The notes below the pieces were generated by a model. The model had not been told where the DNA came from. It was given only the letters and a program-made list of their open reading frames with translations, and did not search any database. Positions 24,966-36,796 of a DNA stretch of 64,000 bases are shown in pieces (position 1 is the first letter of the stretch; each line of letters opens with the position of its first letter). Source of the DNA: Megamerina dolium (Eukaryota; Arthropoda; Insecta; Diptera; Megamerinidae); the NCBI GenBank assembly GCA_963854835.1, contig OY978525.1, forward strand, positions 115,333,018-115,397,017. Reading direction: 5' to 3'. The position numbers and the translations under genes are program-made.

Positions 24966-26311
24966 CTGTTGTCAAAAATCAAAAGGAAGATGAAAATCAA
25001 ATAAAAAAAAGATTGTTAGTATGAAGATGCAAATTAATTTAATTATTATAAATTAATGAAATATTTTTCACAAATATTTTAGCAAAAATACTTCAAAATA
25101 ATACCCTGTAGGAAAAAGTTTATACTTAATGATAACTTCAATTTAATTTTAATAAAAAAAAAAATGTTAATGTTGCGCAACGCAATCATAACTGCATATC
25201 ATACTATCATATTCTGCAGATTCTAGTATATAATATTGTAGTAAAATCGGTAATAGGAATTTTTATGGTGCTTTAGGTATGGGCGTGCCATAACAAATGT
25301 AAACGATTTATATATTTCTACTCAGAAGAAAAAGAAGCTTTATACGAAACATTTCAAATAGTATTCATTTCAACTCCCACTATTCAATTCAATGCAACAA
25401 CAACAACATGCAGATGTAAAAATATTCTAACAATCAATGCAATAATAATGCAATACTATACCTGACCATATGTCTCCTAGCTACGTATACGGTATAATTG
25501 TTGCATAGAGTGTATGTGTAAGCATTAGCTGGTGTATGCAGCACGAAATACAAAAATACCCAAAAGCAAATATATGTACCTATGAACCATATCATGCATT
25601 TGCTATGTTCATATACATACATATACAATAGCACTTGCTGGTGAACTGGTGAACCAAAGCAAAGAGCAATGCTAATATGTACGAATGCCAATGCCAAAGC
25701 CAAGGACCAACAATCATTCACAAAAAAAAAAAACAAAAAAAAAAAAACCGACGCTAATCAAAGAGAAGAAGCTTTAAAATGCCTTCAAAGCATATGCTTT
25801 TCTTCACATTGCGCATATAAGCATAAATGAATAGGTCTATTATTTGCCAAATGGTCAGCAACACCGACCAAATACACTACTAGCAGTCATGATATGGATG
25901 TGCATTTTCACATTTCTACTTTTTAGCCTTTTTTGGGGAGTAAGTTCAAAGTAAAGTGCAATAAAATGAAATAGCAAATATTATAGTTGCAGCAGCAATG
26001 AATGGGCAGGTTGAAAAAAATATATATATATAACCAAATATTATTACCATTACACATATCCAGTTGCTAGCAGTTGAATAGCACTTATATACGAATATTA
26101 GAGCATATGAAATTTAAGAGCTGTAAAATACAATTTTTTTTTCGTTATTTTCTCTTTTTTGGCAAATTTAATAGCCACATATATATTCTGATGTACCAAC
26201 AAATGTAACTATACATACAAATGGGACTAAGACAATTGTACTTTTTAGAGCACAGATGGTCTTCAAATGCGAGCAAACATTAAATTGCTCATGCTAACTG
26301 CATGTAGCTAA

Positions 26312-26333
26312 TGATGATGATCATCATCATCAT
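26312..26333. repeat. ATG/CAT palindrome
   Basis: The run atgatgatgatcatcatcat reads the same on both strands, inside a DNA stretch with no other feature. Confidence 0.9.
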
Positions 26334-26982
26334 AACAACACTTGAGTATTAACGGTTCATTTTTGGGGGCATTTTTATTTGTCTTTACTTTTTCTGTTTT
26401 TTTTTTTTTAATTTTTTTTTGGTTGGGTTAAAGTTAAAGTAACCATAAAATATGATCATAGGTATATTCGTAGTATAATAAAATACATATAATAGCAAGC
26501 CTTTCATTTGGTTTTGGTTTTTTGTTTGCATGCTTTATGAAATGCTATTGTTTTCAAGTAAGTTCAATTCAGTCATAATTTTCATGACCATTGTCCACTC
26601 TTTCAAGTGTCATCACTTATTACTATAATTCCTTATAAGCTTTACTGTATTCGGTTAGAAGAAGAAAGGTACTTTTATAAATTGTATAGCAATTTATGTC
26701 ATTTGTGAATTGAAGTTGAATATGATGGTTAGCTTGCATAAAACTTTCAGGAAAGCGCAATATATTCAGATTTTTTTTTTTTTTTTAATATATAGAGACA
26801 TTTGATATACTATAGTTTGAGAATTATAGGTTTGTATAGAAATGTATTTTTTAATTCACTTAAAAATTCAAGCACAAAAATTATTTACATACATAAACCG
26901 AATGTTTTTTTTAATATAGAATATATTTAATATATATATTTTTCAGGCTAAAAAATTATTTTTATGTATATTGGCTTCAATA

Positions 26983-28286
26983 AAGGGTTATCCATTTCGC
27001 GGTTTCAAAAGTATAGCGCTAGAATGCGACATCTGTCAAACTGAGTTGTTAAAACAATTTCTTTCTTTTTCAGTTCAAAGTCTGACATTTGCGAAAATGG
27101 ATCGCTTAACTATCGCACAACGCATTAAAATTGTAAAAACCTACTACAAAATTGGTGATTCTGCCACAGCCACATATCGTGCTTTAAGAGGAGATTATGG
27201 TTTACATAATCGTCCAACTACGCAAGCAATTGACAAAATTGTGAAGAAATATCAAGAGACTGGATCGGTTACAGATATTGTAAGGCCTGTGCATCATCGT
27301 TTCGCTCGTACCACCGAAAATATCGCTGCTGTAAGTGAAAGTGTTGCCGAGGACCCGAATGTGTCGATTCCTCGTCGTTCTGAGGAATTAGGACTGTCTA
27401 CGGCACATTATGGCGTATTTTGCATTTGGATCTACACCTACATCCATATAAAATCCAGCTCACACAACAACTGAACCCAACTGACCATTCACAACGTCGT
27501 AGATACGTAGAATGGGTGCTTGAACAACAGGCGGTGGACGGCGATTTTTCGAACAAAATTTTCTTCAGCGACGAAGCACATTTCTCACTCGGTGGGTATG
27601 TTAACAAACAAAATTGTCGTATTTGGGGTTCTGAGAATCCTCAATTAATTGAAGAGAGGCCACTACATCCACAAAAAGTCACTGCTTGGTGCGCTCTTTG
27701 GTCCGGAGGTGTGATTGGACCTTACTTCTTCGAAAACGACGATGGAACGACTGTCACCGTCAATTCGGAGTGTTATGGTCATATGATAACTGAAATTTTT
27801 TTGCCTGCTATTGAAGAATACGACTTAGAGAATATGTGGTTTCAACAAGACGGTGCCACATGCCACACAACTCGAGCGAATATGGCTTTATTGCAAGAGA
27901 AATTTTCTAGCCGTGTAATTTCTCGTCGTGGCGATATCAAGTGGCCACCAAGATCATGTGATTTGACACCGCTTGATTTTTTTTTGTGAGGCTACGCGAA
28001 AGACCGTGTTTATGCAGATAAACGTTTAACTCTTGAGCACCTAAAAACCAACATTCGTCACGTTATGGCTGAGATACCGCCCAATATGTGTCAAAAAGTG
28101 GTTGAAAATTACCTCAAAAGAATCGATGCTTGCAACAATTCGCGTGGTGGTCATTTAAATGATGTAGTATTTCACACATAATGTCAACGTTCAAACTTTA
28201 TAATAAAAAAGAAATATCATGATAAAAAATATTTTATATGTGTTTTATTTACATTTACTTTTGAAACCGCAAAATGGATAACCCTT
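26983..28286 (+). mobile_element. DD41D-type mariner, nearly full length
   Basis: A complete 1304-bp element. The 31-bp TIRs begin aagggttatccatttcgcgg and its partner differs at one base (ccattttgcgg). They are flanked by TA at 26981-26982 and 28287-28288. The ends agree on both sides through the last TIR base, so the insertion is structurally intact and looks younger than the other mariners. The coding part is described separately. Confidence 0.92.
27097..28181 (+). pseudogene. DD41D mariner transposase, one frameshift and one stop
   Basis: The likely start is ATG 27097 (MDRLTIAQRIKIVKTYYKIG); the ATG at 26971 precedes the TIR and is not used. The N-terminal DNA-binding half runs to about 27400. 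There one base is missing (LGLS, then GTLWRILHLDLH in the next frame). The catalytic half has IFFSDEAHFSLGGY (Asp 1), FQQDGATCH (Asp 2) and SCDLTPLDFFL (Asp 3), with 41 residues between Asp 2 and Asp 3 by my count. The expected W in FFLWGYAKDRVYAD is TGA (27987-27989). The tail ends at TAA 28179-28181. About 360 residues would be expected without the breaks. Confidence 0.88.
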
Positions 28287-29413
28287 TATATCAAATATTT
28301 TAAACATTTCATTAACATTTCCAAAAAAAAAAATGTGTTTATTTTATTAAGATTCACAATCAAATTTCAATCAATTGTAACGCTATTATGAAGAAAATGT
28401 TGCCAGCTAACTAGCAACATATTTACAAGTTGCTAGCATTTCACTTTAGCAAATATATTTATTATACCCAATAAAACTTCTATAAAATTTGATGTATTTT
28501 ACATAACAAATCTGCTAAAAATTCAACATGATTATTACTGGATTTATGATATATATTAATACATAAAATTTGACAAAATTTTCAATAAGAACGAACACTG
28601 TTCATGCGATATGAAACACTCGCAACATGTGTCTAAGCATATACTCGCTACATTTTTCTATCGGAATTCATTGCTATTTAAATTATTGTAAAAAGCGATA
28701 GTTGAATGATGTTTAATTGATAACTTGATTAAAAGAAATAAAACAAAAAATGTGTTTATATGAAATGTTTATGAAATTGTTGATTGAAGACAAATGTCAA
28801 TTTTCTTCTAAAGCGAATTGATGTTGCTAATGAAATTTCATCTTAATAAACATAGAAATATGTTTAGCAATTAATTATGGTGAAAAATGTATTAATTAAA
28901 TTATTTTAAATGCATCTTATGGCATCAAATGACATTGCATTTATATTCATTACATTATATCCATTACATTGATATGATTCATTGAGATTCTTTGTATAAT
29001 TTGAAGATGATGATGAATGAATGCCTTGATTAGAAATTGTTTTAATGTAAGAGCTTTTCAAATATGAATATGTTACAAAGACTGGTAGTACGGAACTGAG
29101 AGAAGCATTTTAATTTTATTATAATTAAATTTCAATTTGATTTTAGGCAATCATCATTTTCATCTACAGTTAAAATAAAATATTTGACTAAGTAATATTA
29201 TTATTATTATTCAGGCTATTCAATGCACTGCAACCTTGACTAAGCAATTAAAAGATGACATTTTTAAATTTGCTATTAGGAAACTGAAAACTATAGCAAC
29301 ATTGAAATGTTGAAAGTATGGAGATAATCTGAAATTAATTGAGACAACTGAAATAATATTCAACTGAATTGGACTGGATAAATTAATGGGGAATTCTTTT
29401 TAATTCACAATAG

Positions 29414-29487
29414 ATATATCAGAAAGAAATGATTCCTTATTGGGAAAGGAATATATCAGAAAGAAATGATTCCTTGTTGGGAAAAGG
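29414..29487. repeat. 38-bp tandem duplication
   Basis: The unit atatcagaaagaaatgattc followed by cttrttgggaaa occurs twice head to tail, with one or two differences. Confidence 0.85.
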
Positions 29488-29564
29488 ACCCAGATCTGAG
29501 TGATTTGATTTGTTTAATTGCCAAATAAAATATAAAAAAATATTTCCCAAATATCTAAGGGATG

Positions 29565-29890
29565 GTGGGTACCGTACTTCAGTGGTGTGTGTGTTTGCCT
29601 TCTGATCTGTAGGTCGTGGGTTCAATCCCCTGCTGAAGCATAACAAATTTAATTTGGGAACAGATTTTTCTTTTGAACAATTAAGAATTTGCCATGATAA
29701 AGTTTCTGAAAGAACTCTGTGACAAAACTAAGTTAAAGTAATGTCACAAGGGCTCTGCCATTCGGAACCGGCTAAAATAAGTAGGTTCCTTCTAATACTG
29801 TCCAAACTGTTTAACACGCACAACAGTAATGAAAGAGAAGCTCGACCAAAGAGCCCTTCGGAGCTATAAGTGCCACATATTTATTTATTT
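29565..29890 (+). mobile_element. tRNA-derived SINE, tail A
   Basis: The most complete head and body in the window. It starts near gtgggtaccgtacttcagtg (box A, damaged), followed by ccttctgatctgtaggtcgt and gggttcaatcccctgctgaa (box B gttcaatcc). The body carries aagttaaagtaatgtcacaa and gccattcggaaccggctaaa, then taacacgcacaacagtaatg. The end reads agagcccttcggagctataa, gtgccacatatttatttatt. It is about 325 bp, an ordinary size for an insect SINE. Target duplications were not found. Confidence 0.8.
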
Positions 29891-30734
29891 TTATATAAGA
29901 AATGTTTCACAAAATTCTGCTGAAGTCTTGATCAGCAAATGTTTATAAAGGGATTAAAATCCCGGAGCAAAAGGGTTGTGTTGTCTGACTTATTAATACT
30001 GATACTCTTGTAAGTTGAAATGTTGGAATTCGATGAACCAATGAGATACAATTTATCACTGTCAATCATTATATTCAAAATAAAATAGAAAGAAAATATA
30101 AAAAATTGACCGACGATATTTCGAAATGCAAAGCCTACGGTCTACGTTGTGAAAACCATCAACAACTACACCAGCGAGGTACTTCAATACGAATATGATT
30201 GTATTGTAAAAAATGGAACTTTGTTGCAGCAACAAATAGATAAAAAAATTAATTACAAATTTATATGGCAAGTTCATTAGAATGAATATGCACATAGTGT
30301 TTTTTCTGAAAGTTTATTGTTTTTTCAAAATATTATTTTTGGTTTTTTTTTTTTTTTTGTATATTTGCAATGCTCAACAATGCATTCAAGCATATGAAAA
30401 AGTTTCAACTACTACAACTATACTGTACTAACAGTATTACACTAAAGAATACTAACAATCGAACAACTCTACACTTGTATACATTCCTACAACTACAGCA
30501 AACGAACTACTATGAATGCCAAACTGTTTGAAATTGATGCAAACGTTAAAATAATAACGGCAGCAAAAATTATAATAGGACAAAAAAAAAACTCAAAAAA
30601 AAAATAAAAAATAACAGAAGAGAGAAAACTATAAAGTGAAACAACAACAACTATGTAGAATAATAATAAAAATGATACGAATAATAATAAAAGCAATAAC
30701 AACAATATTGTAAAAAGTGAAGAAAATCACTCAC

Positions 30735-30895
30735 CCAATAATTGGACTTGTTGCTCCGGGCTTCTCTTGACTTTTGCTCCAACGTAATGAAATGCTACGT
30801 TGTGTTACGTTAACAACCTTGGGTGTACCAGGCGGTGCTGGATAAGTGCTCGGATCAACAGAACGATGCAGTATTGATGAGCTGCCCTTTTCCAC
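30735..30895 (-). CDS. robo1: robo1-like exon: Ig5-FN3 linker and start of FN3-1
   Basis: Exon of 161 nt with acceptor ataaatatcag and donor gtgagt. It reads VEKGSSSILHRSVDPSTYPA, PPGTPKVVNVTQRSISLRWS and KSQEKPGATSPII, plus two bases of a glycine codon. The first 20 residues are the Ser-rich linker after Ig5. PPGTPKV begins the first fibronectin type III domain, with its strand-B tryptophan at SLRW. NVT is a possible N-glycosylation site. DPSTYPAPPGTPKV is nearly invariant in my memory of fly Robo1 and argues for that paralogue. An 11.7-kb intron crowded with transposons separates it from the Ig5 end exon. Confidence 0.95.
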
Positions 30896-31368
30896 CTGAT
30901 ATTTATGATGTCGTTGATGATGATGATGTTGATGATGATAAAGATGACATGACATGAATTGTTAGGGGAATTTTGGTTTTATTTCATTCAAGTTGATATT
31001 AATTGTATCGATGATGATGATGATGATGATTACAATTGATATTTTCATGATGTGAGAAGTATTAAATTGATTGCATTTATGAAAAGACATAGAAAGAGAG
31101 AATATAAAAATGATTATATTAATATTTTTGTGTTGATGAAAATATTCTTATAAACTAGAACTCTAAGGATTACAATAATTAAATGAGTATTTAGAGTGAC
31201 AAATAATTTTTTTTTTTTTTTTGGATACGGCGGCGTTTGAAAAATCTATTTATATTTTTGTAAAAAAAGATTTGATCGAAATAAAATTTCAAAATGGTCT
31301 CTCTACTGAGAAACAAGACGATATACGGCTAAATATTTTATTACATTTTATATTCTATTATTGCATAG

Positions 31369-32309
31369 GTAGGTAGGTAGGTAGGTAGGTAGGTAGTTAG
31401 AATGGCTGCGACCCTGGTCGCTCAAGTAGCAAACAAAATGCCCTTTTGAGCCATAAATCTCGCTACTGAGACCTATTGAGTGTTGAAGGATATGTTGCAA
31501 CCAGCCGGAGTTGTTTATGAATTGAAGGATATGGGAGATCTCTATTTTAGATACCTGTTTTAGGTTATGAAAGAAAGGGCTACCTAAGGATGTTAATCGG
31601 TTTCTGGATAAGGCTGGGCATTTGCACAAGAAATGCTCTACGGTCTCGTTAGCGGTTATATCGTTACAGCTTCTGCAATGGTTGTTGTGCGGAATACCCA
31701 TTTCCTACGCATGTGTACCAATGGCTCAGTGGCCTGTGCATGCTGGTATAAGTTTGTGTATGACGGCCCTAGGTCTACTCAAAAGGCTCCTTGTCCTCTT
31801 TTCGTTGTAGTCTGGTCCCGTGGCTTTTGAAATTGCGCAGGTCGTGGTGCTTGTCCATTTCCGCTGCGCTTTGTTTAGATAGTATTTTTGAATGATCCCC
31901 TTGGCTTCGGCTAGGGGAACACCTACATTGGCATTGGTTGTTCGTTCATTGTCTGCAGATGAGCAGCCACTACGAGCTAGCTCCTCGTAGTATTCTCGTT
32001 GCCTATGATTGCCTTGTGTCCTGGAACCCAGATAACTAATACTTCGAGGTTTGCAGTTATTGAGGTTATTATTTGTTTACATTCTCCGACCAGCTTTGAG
32101 CTAACAGTTGGCGCGGCTAGCGCCTTTATATCTACCTGGCTATCGGAGAGAATTGTTACGGACGTTGATATTTCTAAGGACTCTGAATAGATTCCTGCTC
32201 CAACTCCAGAGTCCATTTTGGAACCATCAGTGAAAATTTGTGTATCCCTACCAGTCAGGATCCCACCTTTCTTCCACTCATTTCTACTTGCCAATACAGC
32301 CTTGATGCC
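31369..32309 (-). mobile_element. 5'-truncated LINE with 14-bp target duplication
   Basis: A minus-strand insertion of about 941 bp. The direct repeat ctattattgcatag flanks it (31355-31368 and 32310-32323), the target duplication of a target-primed insertion. Its 3' end is a run of the tetranucleotide (TACC on the minus strand, TAGG on the plus) at about 31367-31396. It codes for the RNase H and Cys-motif end of a LINE. The short length and the clean flanks suggest one truncated integration event. Confidence 0.88.
31385..32294 (-). pseudogene. LINE RNase H and C-terminal Cys motif, broken
   Basis: On the minus strand, 32294 downward reads EWKKGGILTGRDTQIFTDGS, the first RNase H Asp, then SVTILSDSQVDIKAL and LEVLVIWVPGHKAIIGNE. 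The stretch that normally holds the catalytic Glu between these is missing, so the domain is internally deleted. After a frame break, 31701 downward reads MGIPHNNHCRSCNDITANET, VEHFLCKCPALSRNRLTSLG, the C-terminal Cys motif, and ends in the tetranucleotide tail. Confidence 0.8.
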
Positions 32310-32933
32310 CTATTATTGCATAGAATCACTCAAATATTTAACTTTAAATAATTTTCTTTAAAATATTCACATTTGATTAATTCTTAAAATATTTGTACAT
32401 ATTTGCAACAGATGATTACAAAATTATGGTTTGTTTACTATATTTTTTTTTATGCATTTATTATAAAGTCTCCTCTGTTCTGTTCATTTATTTGCAACTA
32501 ATAATATGAATGCCAATTTAATGGACCAAAACAATTTACTCTTAAATTCTTGTTTGATAGCCGAGTAATTTGGATATTTTTTTTCTTCTTTTCATTCAGC
32601 TGTTGTGACGTTTTTCTGTTTTCTTTTAATTTTTTATTTTTTCATCATAATAAATTAGAGCAACAATATCGTTGTAGTCGTTGTTGTTGTACCATAGTAT
32701 GCATGTATGGCACACGTATGTAAAAATAATTTTTGCAACCAGTGTAAAGTAAAAGGCAATCAATTATTTTTGCCAAAAACAACAAGAAATTGAAATATTG
32801 ATTGATGTGGCAGAAATATTTCATGCAAGCAAACCAAATAACAACAGTACATACGAGTATACTAGGTAGAAGAATGATGTCCAACAACAGGACAGGACAG
32901 CATAATATGCATGACTGTGCAATGGGAAACAAT

Positions 32934-32969
<36 letters not shown>
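32934..32969. repeat. (AAC)n microsatellite
   Basis: About 12 AAC units with one leading variant. Confidence 0.95.
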
Positions 32970-33035
32970 AGTTACAACAAGTAGATGTAGCGACAAGGTG
33001 ACGTTTAGTCACTATGAATTCGAAATGGCAATCGT

Positions 33036-33054
33036 TCGATCGATCGATCGATTG
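33036..33054. repeat. short (GATC)n palindromic run
   Basis: The sequence gttcgatcgatcgatcgatt is self-complementary over its GATC core. Confidence 0.8.
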
Positions 33055-33199
33055 ATGTTCACATATGAATAGCTGGAAGGTACTCGTATATGCAACAACA
33101 TACTACTACTACTACAGCAGCTGCTGGATGTGAATGTTGTCGCATACAAACTACATAAATTATCATAAATTCTGTTGAATGACTGCATTTTGTAGCGAA

Positions 33200-33240
33200 C
33201 GAATGAATGAATGAATGAATGAATGAATAAATAAATGAAT
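33200..33240. repeat. (GAAT)n microsatellite
   Basis: About nine GAAT units drifting into AAAT. Confidence 0.9.
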
Positions 33241-33589
33241 GATATGATGCAAGTAAAGTGAACTTTTTCTTTCGCTTCTTCCTACGTACTCTTTGATGTG
33301 GGCAAGTTATTTTATGCAAATTAAATGCAAAAAAAAAAATAAAAATTTTAGATTAAATAGTGTTGGTATGGTGTGGCATCATTATATCTTATATTGCAAC
33401 ATATATGTGTATACAAAATCATATTAAAATGTATGCGTATCTGTCTGGCTGCTTTTCTGTTTGCTAATAAAAATGCCAATTTTATTATACACTTTTTGTA
33501 TTCGCATATACAAAAATACCAACAAAAGATACACAAATACACATTTAAATGACTTTTAAGAAAATGAATGTTTCATTAATACGTCGCTG

Positions 33590-33617
<28 letters not shown>
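33590..33617. repeat. (GT)n microsatellite
   Basis: About 14 GT units, roughly 70 bp left of the irritans-like mariner copy 2. Confidence 0.95.
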
Positions 33618-33623
<6 letters not shown>

Positions 33624-33686
33624 TCTAAGAAGGTATAAGACCGATTTGCATACACATTCATTTGCCGCATAGCATTTGTGTTGGTA

Positions 33687-34764
33687 CGAGGGTGGTCCCA
33701 GAACTACCCAACCTGACATATAGATGGTGGCAGTAGTTTGAAAAATAATTACTTTGATGAAAAATGGCAACCTTACAGAACATATATTTTAAGTTTCAAG
33801 GCGACACGTTATTTAGTATTTTTTTTTTTTTTTTTGGAGCCATCGAAAGTTAACGTCCTGAGTGAATTTGTAAACATGGAAAAAATTGGTCACCATTATG
33901 TAATTCAATACTTTCGTTTCTCAGTCTCAGTCCAACGAATATTAAAGCTGAATTACTGCTTCTACTCTGGGAGAAGTCTGCTCCTTCGTTTTCAACCATA
34001 AAATATTGGATGGCAGAGTTGTCAAGACGTACACCGTAGTGGTCAACCAATTGAGGTGGCCACGAAAGAAAAACAACATTGTGAAGATGTTTCTATAGAG
34101 TGTTGGGCGATGTTTCACAGTAATAAAGTCGAGTTTTTCCGTCGATTCTTAACCATGGATGAGGCATGGAACCACCACTTCAAACCTGACACAAAGGAGC
34201 AGTCAAAACATTGGACTGAAAGGCAGGTTATGGCGTCTGTTTTTTTTTTGGAATGCACGTGGGATAATTTTTTATTGATTATCCGCAAAGGAAAGGAAAA
34301 CCAATCAACGGCGAGTATTATGCTAATTTGTTGCAGCGTTTAAATGATGAAATTAAAGAAAAAAGGCGGCATTTGTTGAAAAATAAAGTGTTGTTTCATC
34401 AAGACAAGACAACAGTTCACACATCCGCTATTGCGATGGCCAAAATCAATGAGTTAAAGCTCGAATTGCTTCAGCACGCACCTTATTCATCAAATTTAGC
34501 ACCTTGGGATTATTTTCTATTTCGAAATTTGAAAAAAAAAAAAAATGGCTTGGTGGTAGAAGATTTGCAAACAATGAAGAGATGGACTCTGCGGTAGTTG
34601 GCTATTTTAATGAGCTAGACAGTTCATAATATAAGCAGGGTATCGAAGCTATGGAATATCGCTGGGAGGAGTGTATAGAGCTAAAAGGAGATTATATTGA
34701 CAAATAAAATTTGTTGTGTTTTCTTTGTTAGGTCGGATAATTCTGGGACCCCCCCCCCCCCTCG
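33687..34764 (+). mobile_element. mariner, irritans-like, copy 2
   Basis: A 1078-bp copy with both TIRs: left cgagggtggtcccagaacta, right gtcggataattctgggaccc then a run of Cs and ctcg. It is flanked by TA (33685-33686 and 34765-34766). The right TIR contains a C run (34750-34761) where the related copies have a mixed accgccc, a likely slippage change. A long poly-T precedes the start codon, as in the sister copies. Confidence 0.9.
33876..34707 (+). pseudogene. irritans-like mariner transposase, copy 2
   Basis: Begins at ATG 33876 with MEKIGHHYVIQYF. A frameshift follows near 33920 and a deletion after WMAEL removes most of the helix-turn-helix. It resumes with HCEDVSIECWAMFHSNKVEF, FLTMDEAWNHHFKPDTKE (first Asp), VLFHQDKTTVHTSAIAMAKI (second Asp, with K for the usual N) and YSSNLAPWDYFLF (third Asp, with W before it). 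The C-terminus runs through GIEAMEYRWEECIELKG to TAA 34705-34707. Frame breaks near 34250-34340 also prevent expression. Confidence 0.85.
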
Positions 34765-35969
34765 TACCTACACTATATACTTTACTAAATACCAATAACA
34801 CCAATAATCAATACACAAAATAACAACAGCACTAACAGTAAATTATAGTTAAACTTATAGTAATTGTTTGCCATTAGGATAATCCATAGATTGCTGTTAC
34901 TGTTTCTAACCACTAAAGTATATCCATATGTATCGTATTGCTGCATACTATCCATACATATCATAAATACCTTCAAAGAGCAATACAACAATAATAGCAA
35001 GTTATGTTCATACTTAGATGCAAGTTTGTACGCATGATATGTGTATGTAAATTATGAAATTTATGATTATTTTTTGTTGCCTACAAGTATCACATATGCG
35101 TGTGTAAAAATGTTCATGTTGGCGTATTTGCGCATATGCTTATGCGTACATAAATATAATGCGTGTCCACGCAATTTGTCTTGCCTCTTTTCTGTTATCC
35201 ATTAAAAAGGTGTAATGAATATTATTTAATATATACGATATATCGTATGTAGACATTTCGATTAGCAAAGAGCTTTCAGTCATACAAATTTATTTATGCA
35301 CAATTCTAAAAAAGCAGGAGGTGTTAATTTGTATGAAGTGTACCGGCATTGTGACACTGATAATGCAATGAAATGTTATGAGATATACAGATATGTATTA
35401 CACAATAATATTCTGTGCGTGAATGCATTTAGATACACTTTACAGGGTATGAAATTGTCAACTCGTATATTTTATGCGTGTAGATAATGACGCCTACTGT
35501 ATCAATTTTAATATAAAATAGACTTTGTGTATGGAAGTGAATTGTGCCTTCATTTTTTCAAAAAATATAAAAAATTCTAAATTCTGAAATTATATAATTT
35601 AGCAACATTCTTAAGCTAATCTACCAACTAAATCGATATTATTTATCGAATCGAGAAACAAATACTCAAAAATTGTTATAAAACTCACAGTATTTATTTA
35701 CTTTGTACATATTTTTGGATTAACTGGAAATCCAAATGTCTTTTGAAAAACCATTTTTGGAAAAATCTTTAAACATTTAAACAGGAAAGAAATTTAAACA
35801 AAATATCCTCAAATTTGAAGTTAATGAGAAATTTCTATAGAAACTATTGGGAGTATGTGAACGAATGGTAAAATATATTTTGTCAAAATATTATCCATTG
35901 GACGCAATGAATGGCTAACCATAAATCAAGTCAATTTTTGCTTATCTCATAAGTAGTGAAGTAGTGTTG

Positions 35970-36430
35970 GTCAGCTAGGCCATGCCCCTTTAAAAAGAAC
36001 ACATGTTAATCCGAAAGAATAATATCCGGGCTATCGGGCACATGGTGGAGTAGCATATATCAATTCAGCACTTCCATTATATAGAAAAACCACTTTATCA
36101 TGTATTTTCACAAATTCTGGCCGTTTGGCCGTCAGTGATCGGCGCAATTGCTTCATTTTTGTTCGATATGATTTTTTAATATCAACGGTTATCATATTGG
36201 ATTCCTTTCATGCCTTTCGATGTGTCTTGGCGTCAACTCGTAAGGCACACGATTCATTTGTTTCTGGATCATCTTCAATGGTATTAAGCATTTTGTAACG
36301 GTTGAGGTTAAATATGCATCAAGATACTACAAGTTTAGTTTCTTTAATTTTAGGGCAATTTTTGGAACAATGACAAGCACCTGTCATATAATGGGTGAGC
36401 CAATAAGAGCATCTGGAATTTTTTTTTTTT
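35970..36430 (-). pseudogene. old mariner transposase remnant (tentative)
   Basis: The minus-strand translation from about 36245 downward reads RVDAKTHRKA, then KKSYRTKMKQLRRSLTAKRP and EFVKIHDKVVFLYNGSA. The QLxxSLxxKRPEFxKxHDKVxxLxN pattern resembles the stretch before the second catalytic Asp of mariner transposases, with the Asp replaced (YNG). Stops interrupt it and no TIRs were found. The identification rests on this one block. Confidence 0.4.
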
Positions 36431-36796
36431 GAAGTAAAACGCATTAAAATCAATTTAATAATCACAAATTGTATATGAGACATGAGTTCGGTTTATGACA
36501 TTTAATATTTGCAACTAATTTCGTTTAAATTTTGTCTACAACTGGATCTTACATGATCCATTCTATGGGTTCAATTTTTGAACATTTCGGCCGATATTTC
36601 ATTAATTATACGTGTTATGCTCATTCCTAATGCAGGAACCGATTGTGATTTATCGAGACCCACCATTGCTGATCATCCCTTTTACTAATAAACTTACAAA
36701 TGTTCGCTTGGATGGTAACATAAGGTATTCCAACTATCGGATCAGATTTAGAGTGACGGGCTGATATATGGTCGAAGCGTCAATATTTGTTAAAAA

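Larger units (their letters stand above)
24966..30734 (-). other. robo1 intron inside FN3-1 (first)
   Basis: A 5769-bp intron with donor gtgagt and acceptor tgacaacag. It contains a DD41D mariner (26983-28286), a 38-bp tandem duplication (about 29414-29487) and a SINE (29565-29890). The remainder is AT-rich, with a 20-bp ATG/CAT palindrome near 26312-26333. Confidence 0.75.

Noticed and set aside
31367..31396. a CRISPR-like or regulatory tandem array
   Set aside because: It is a TAGG tetranucleotide tail at the end of a LINE with a target duplication.
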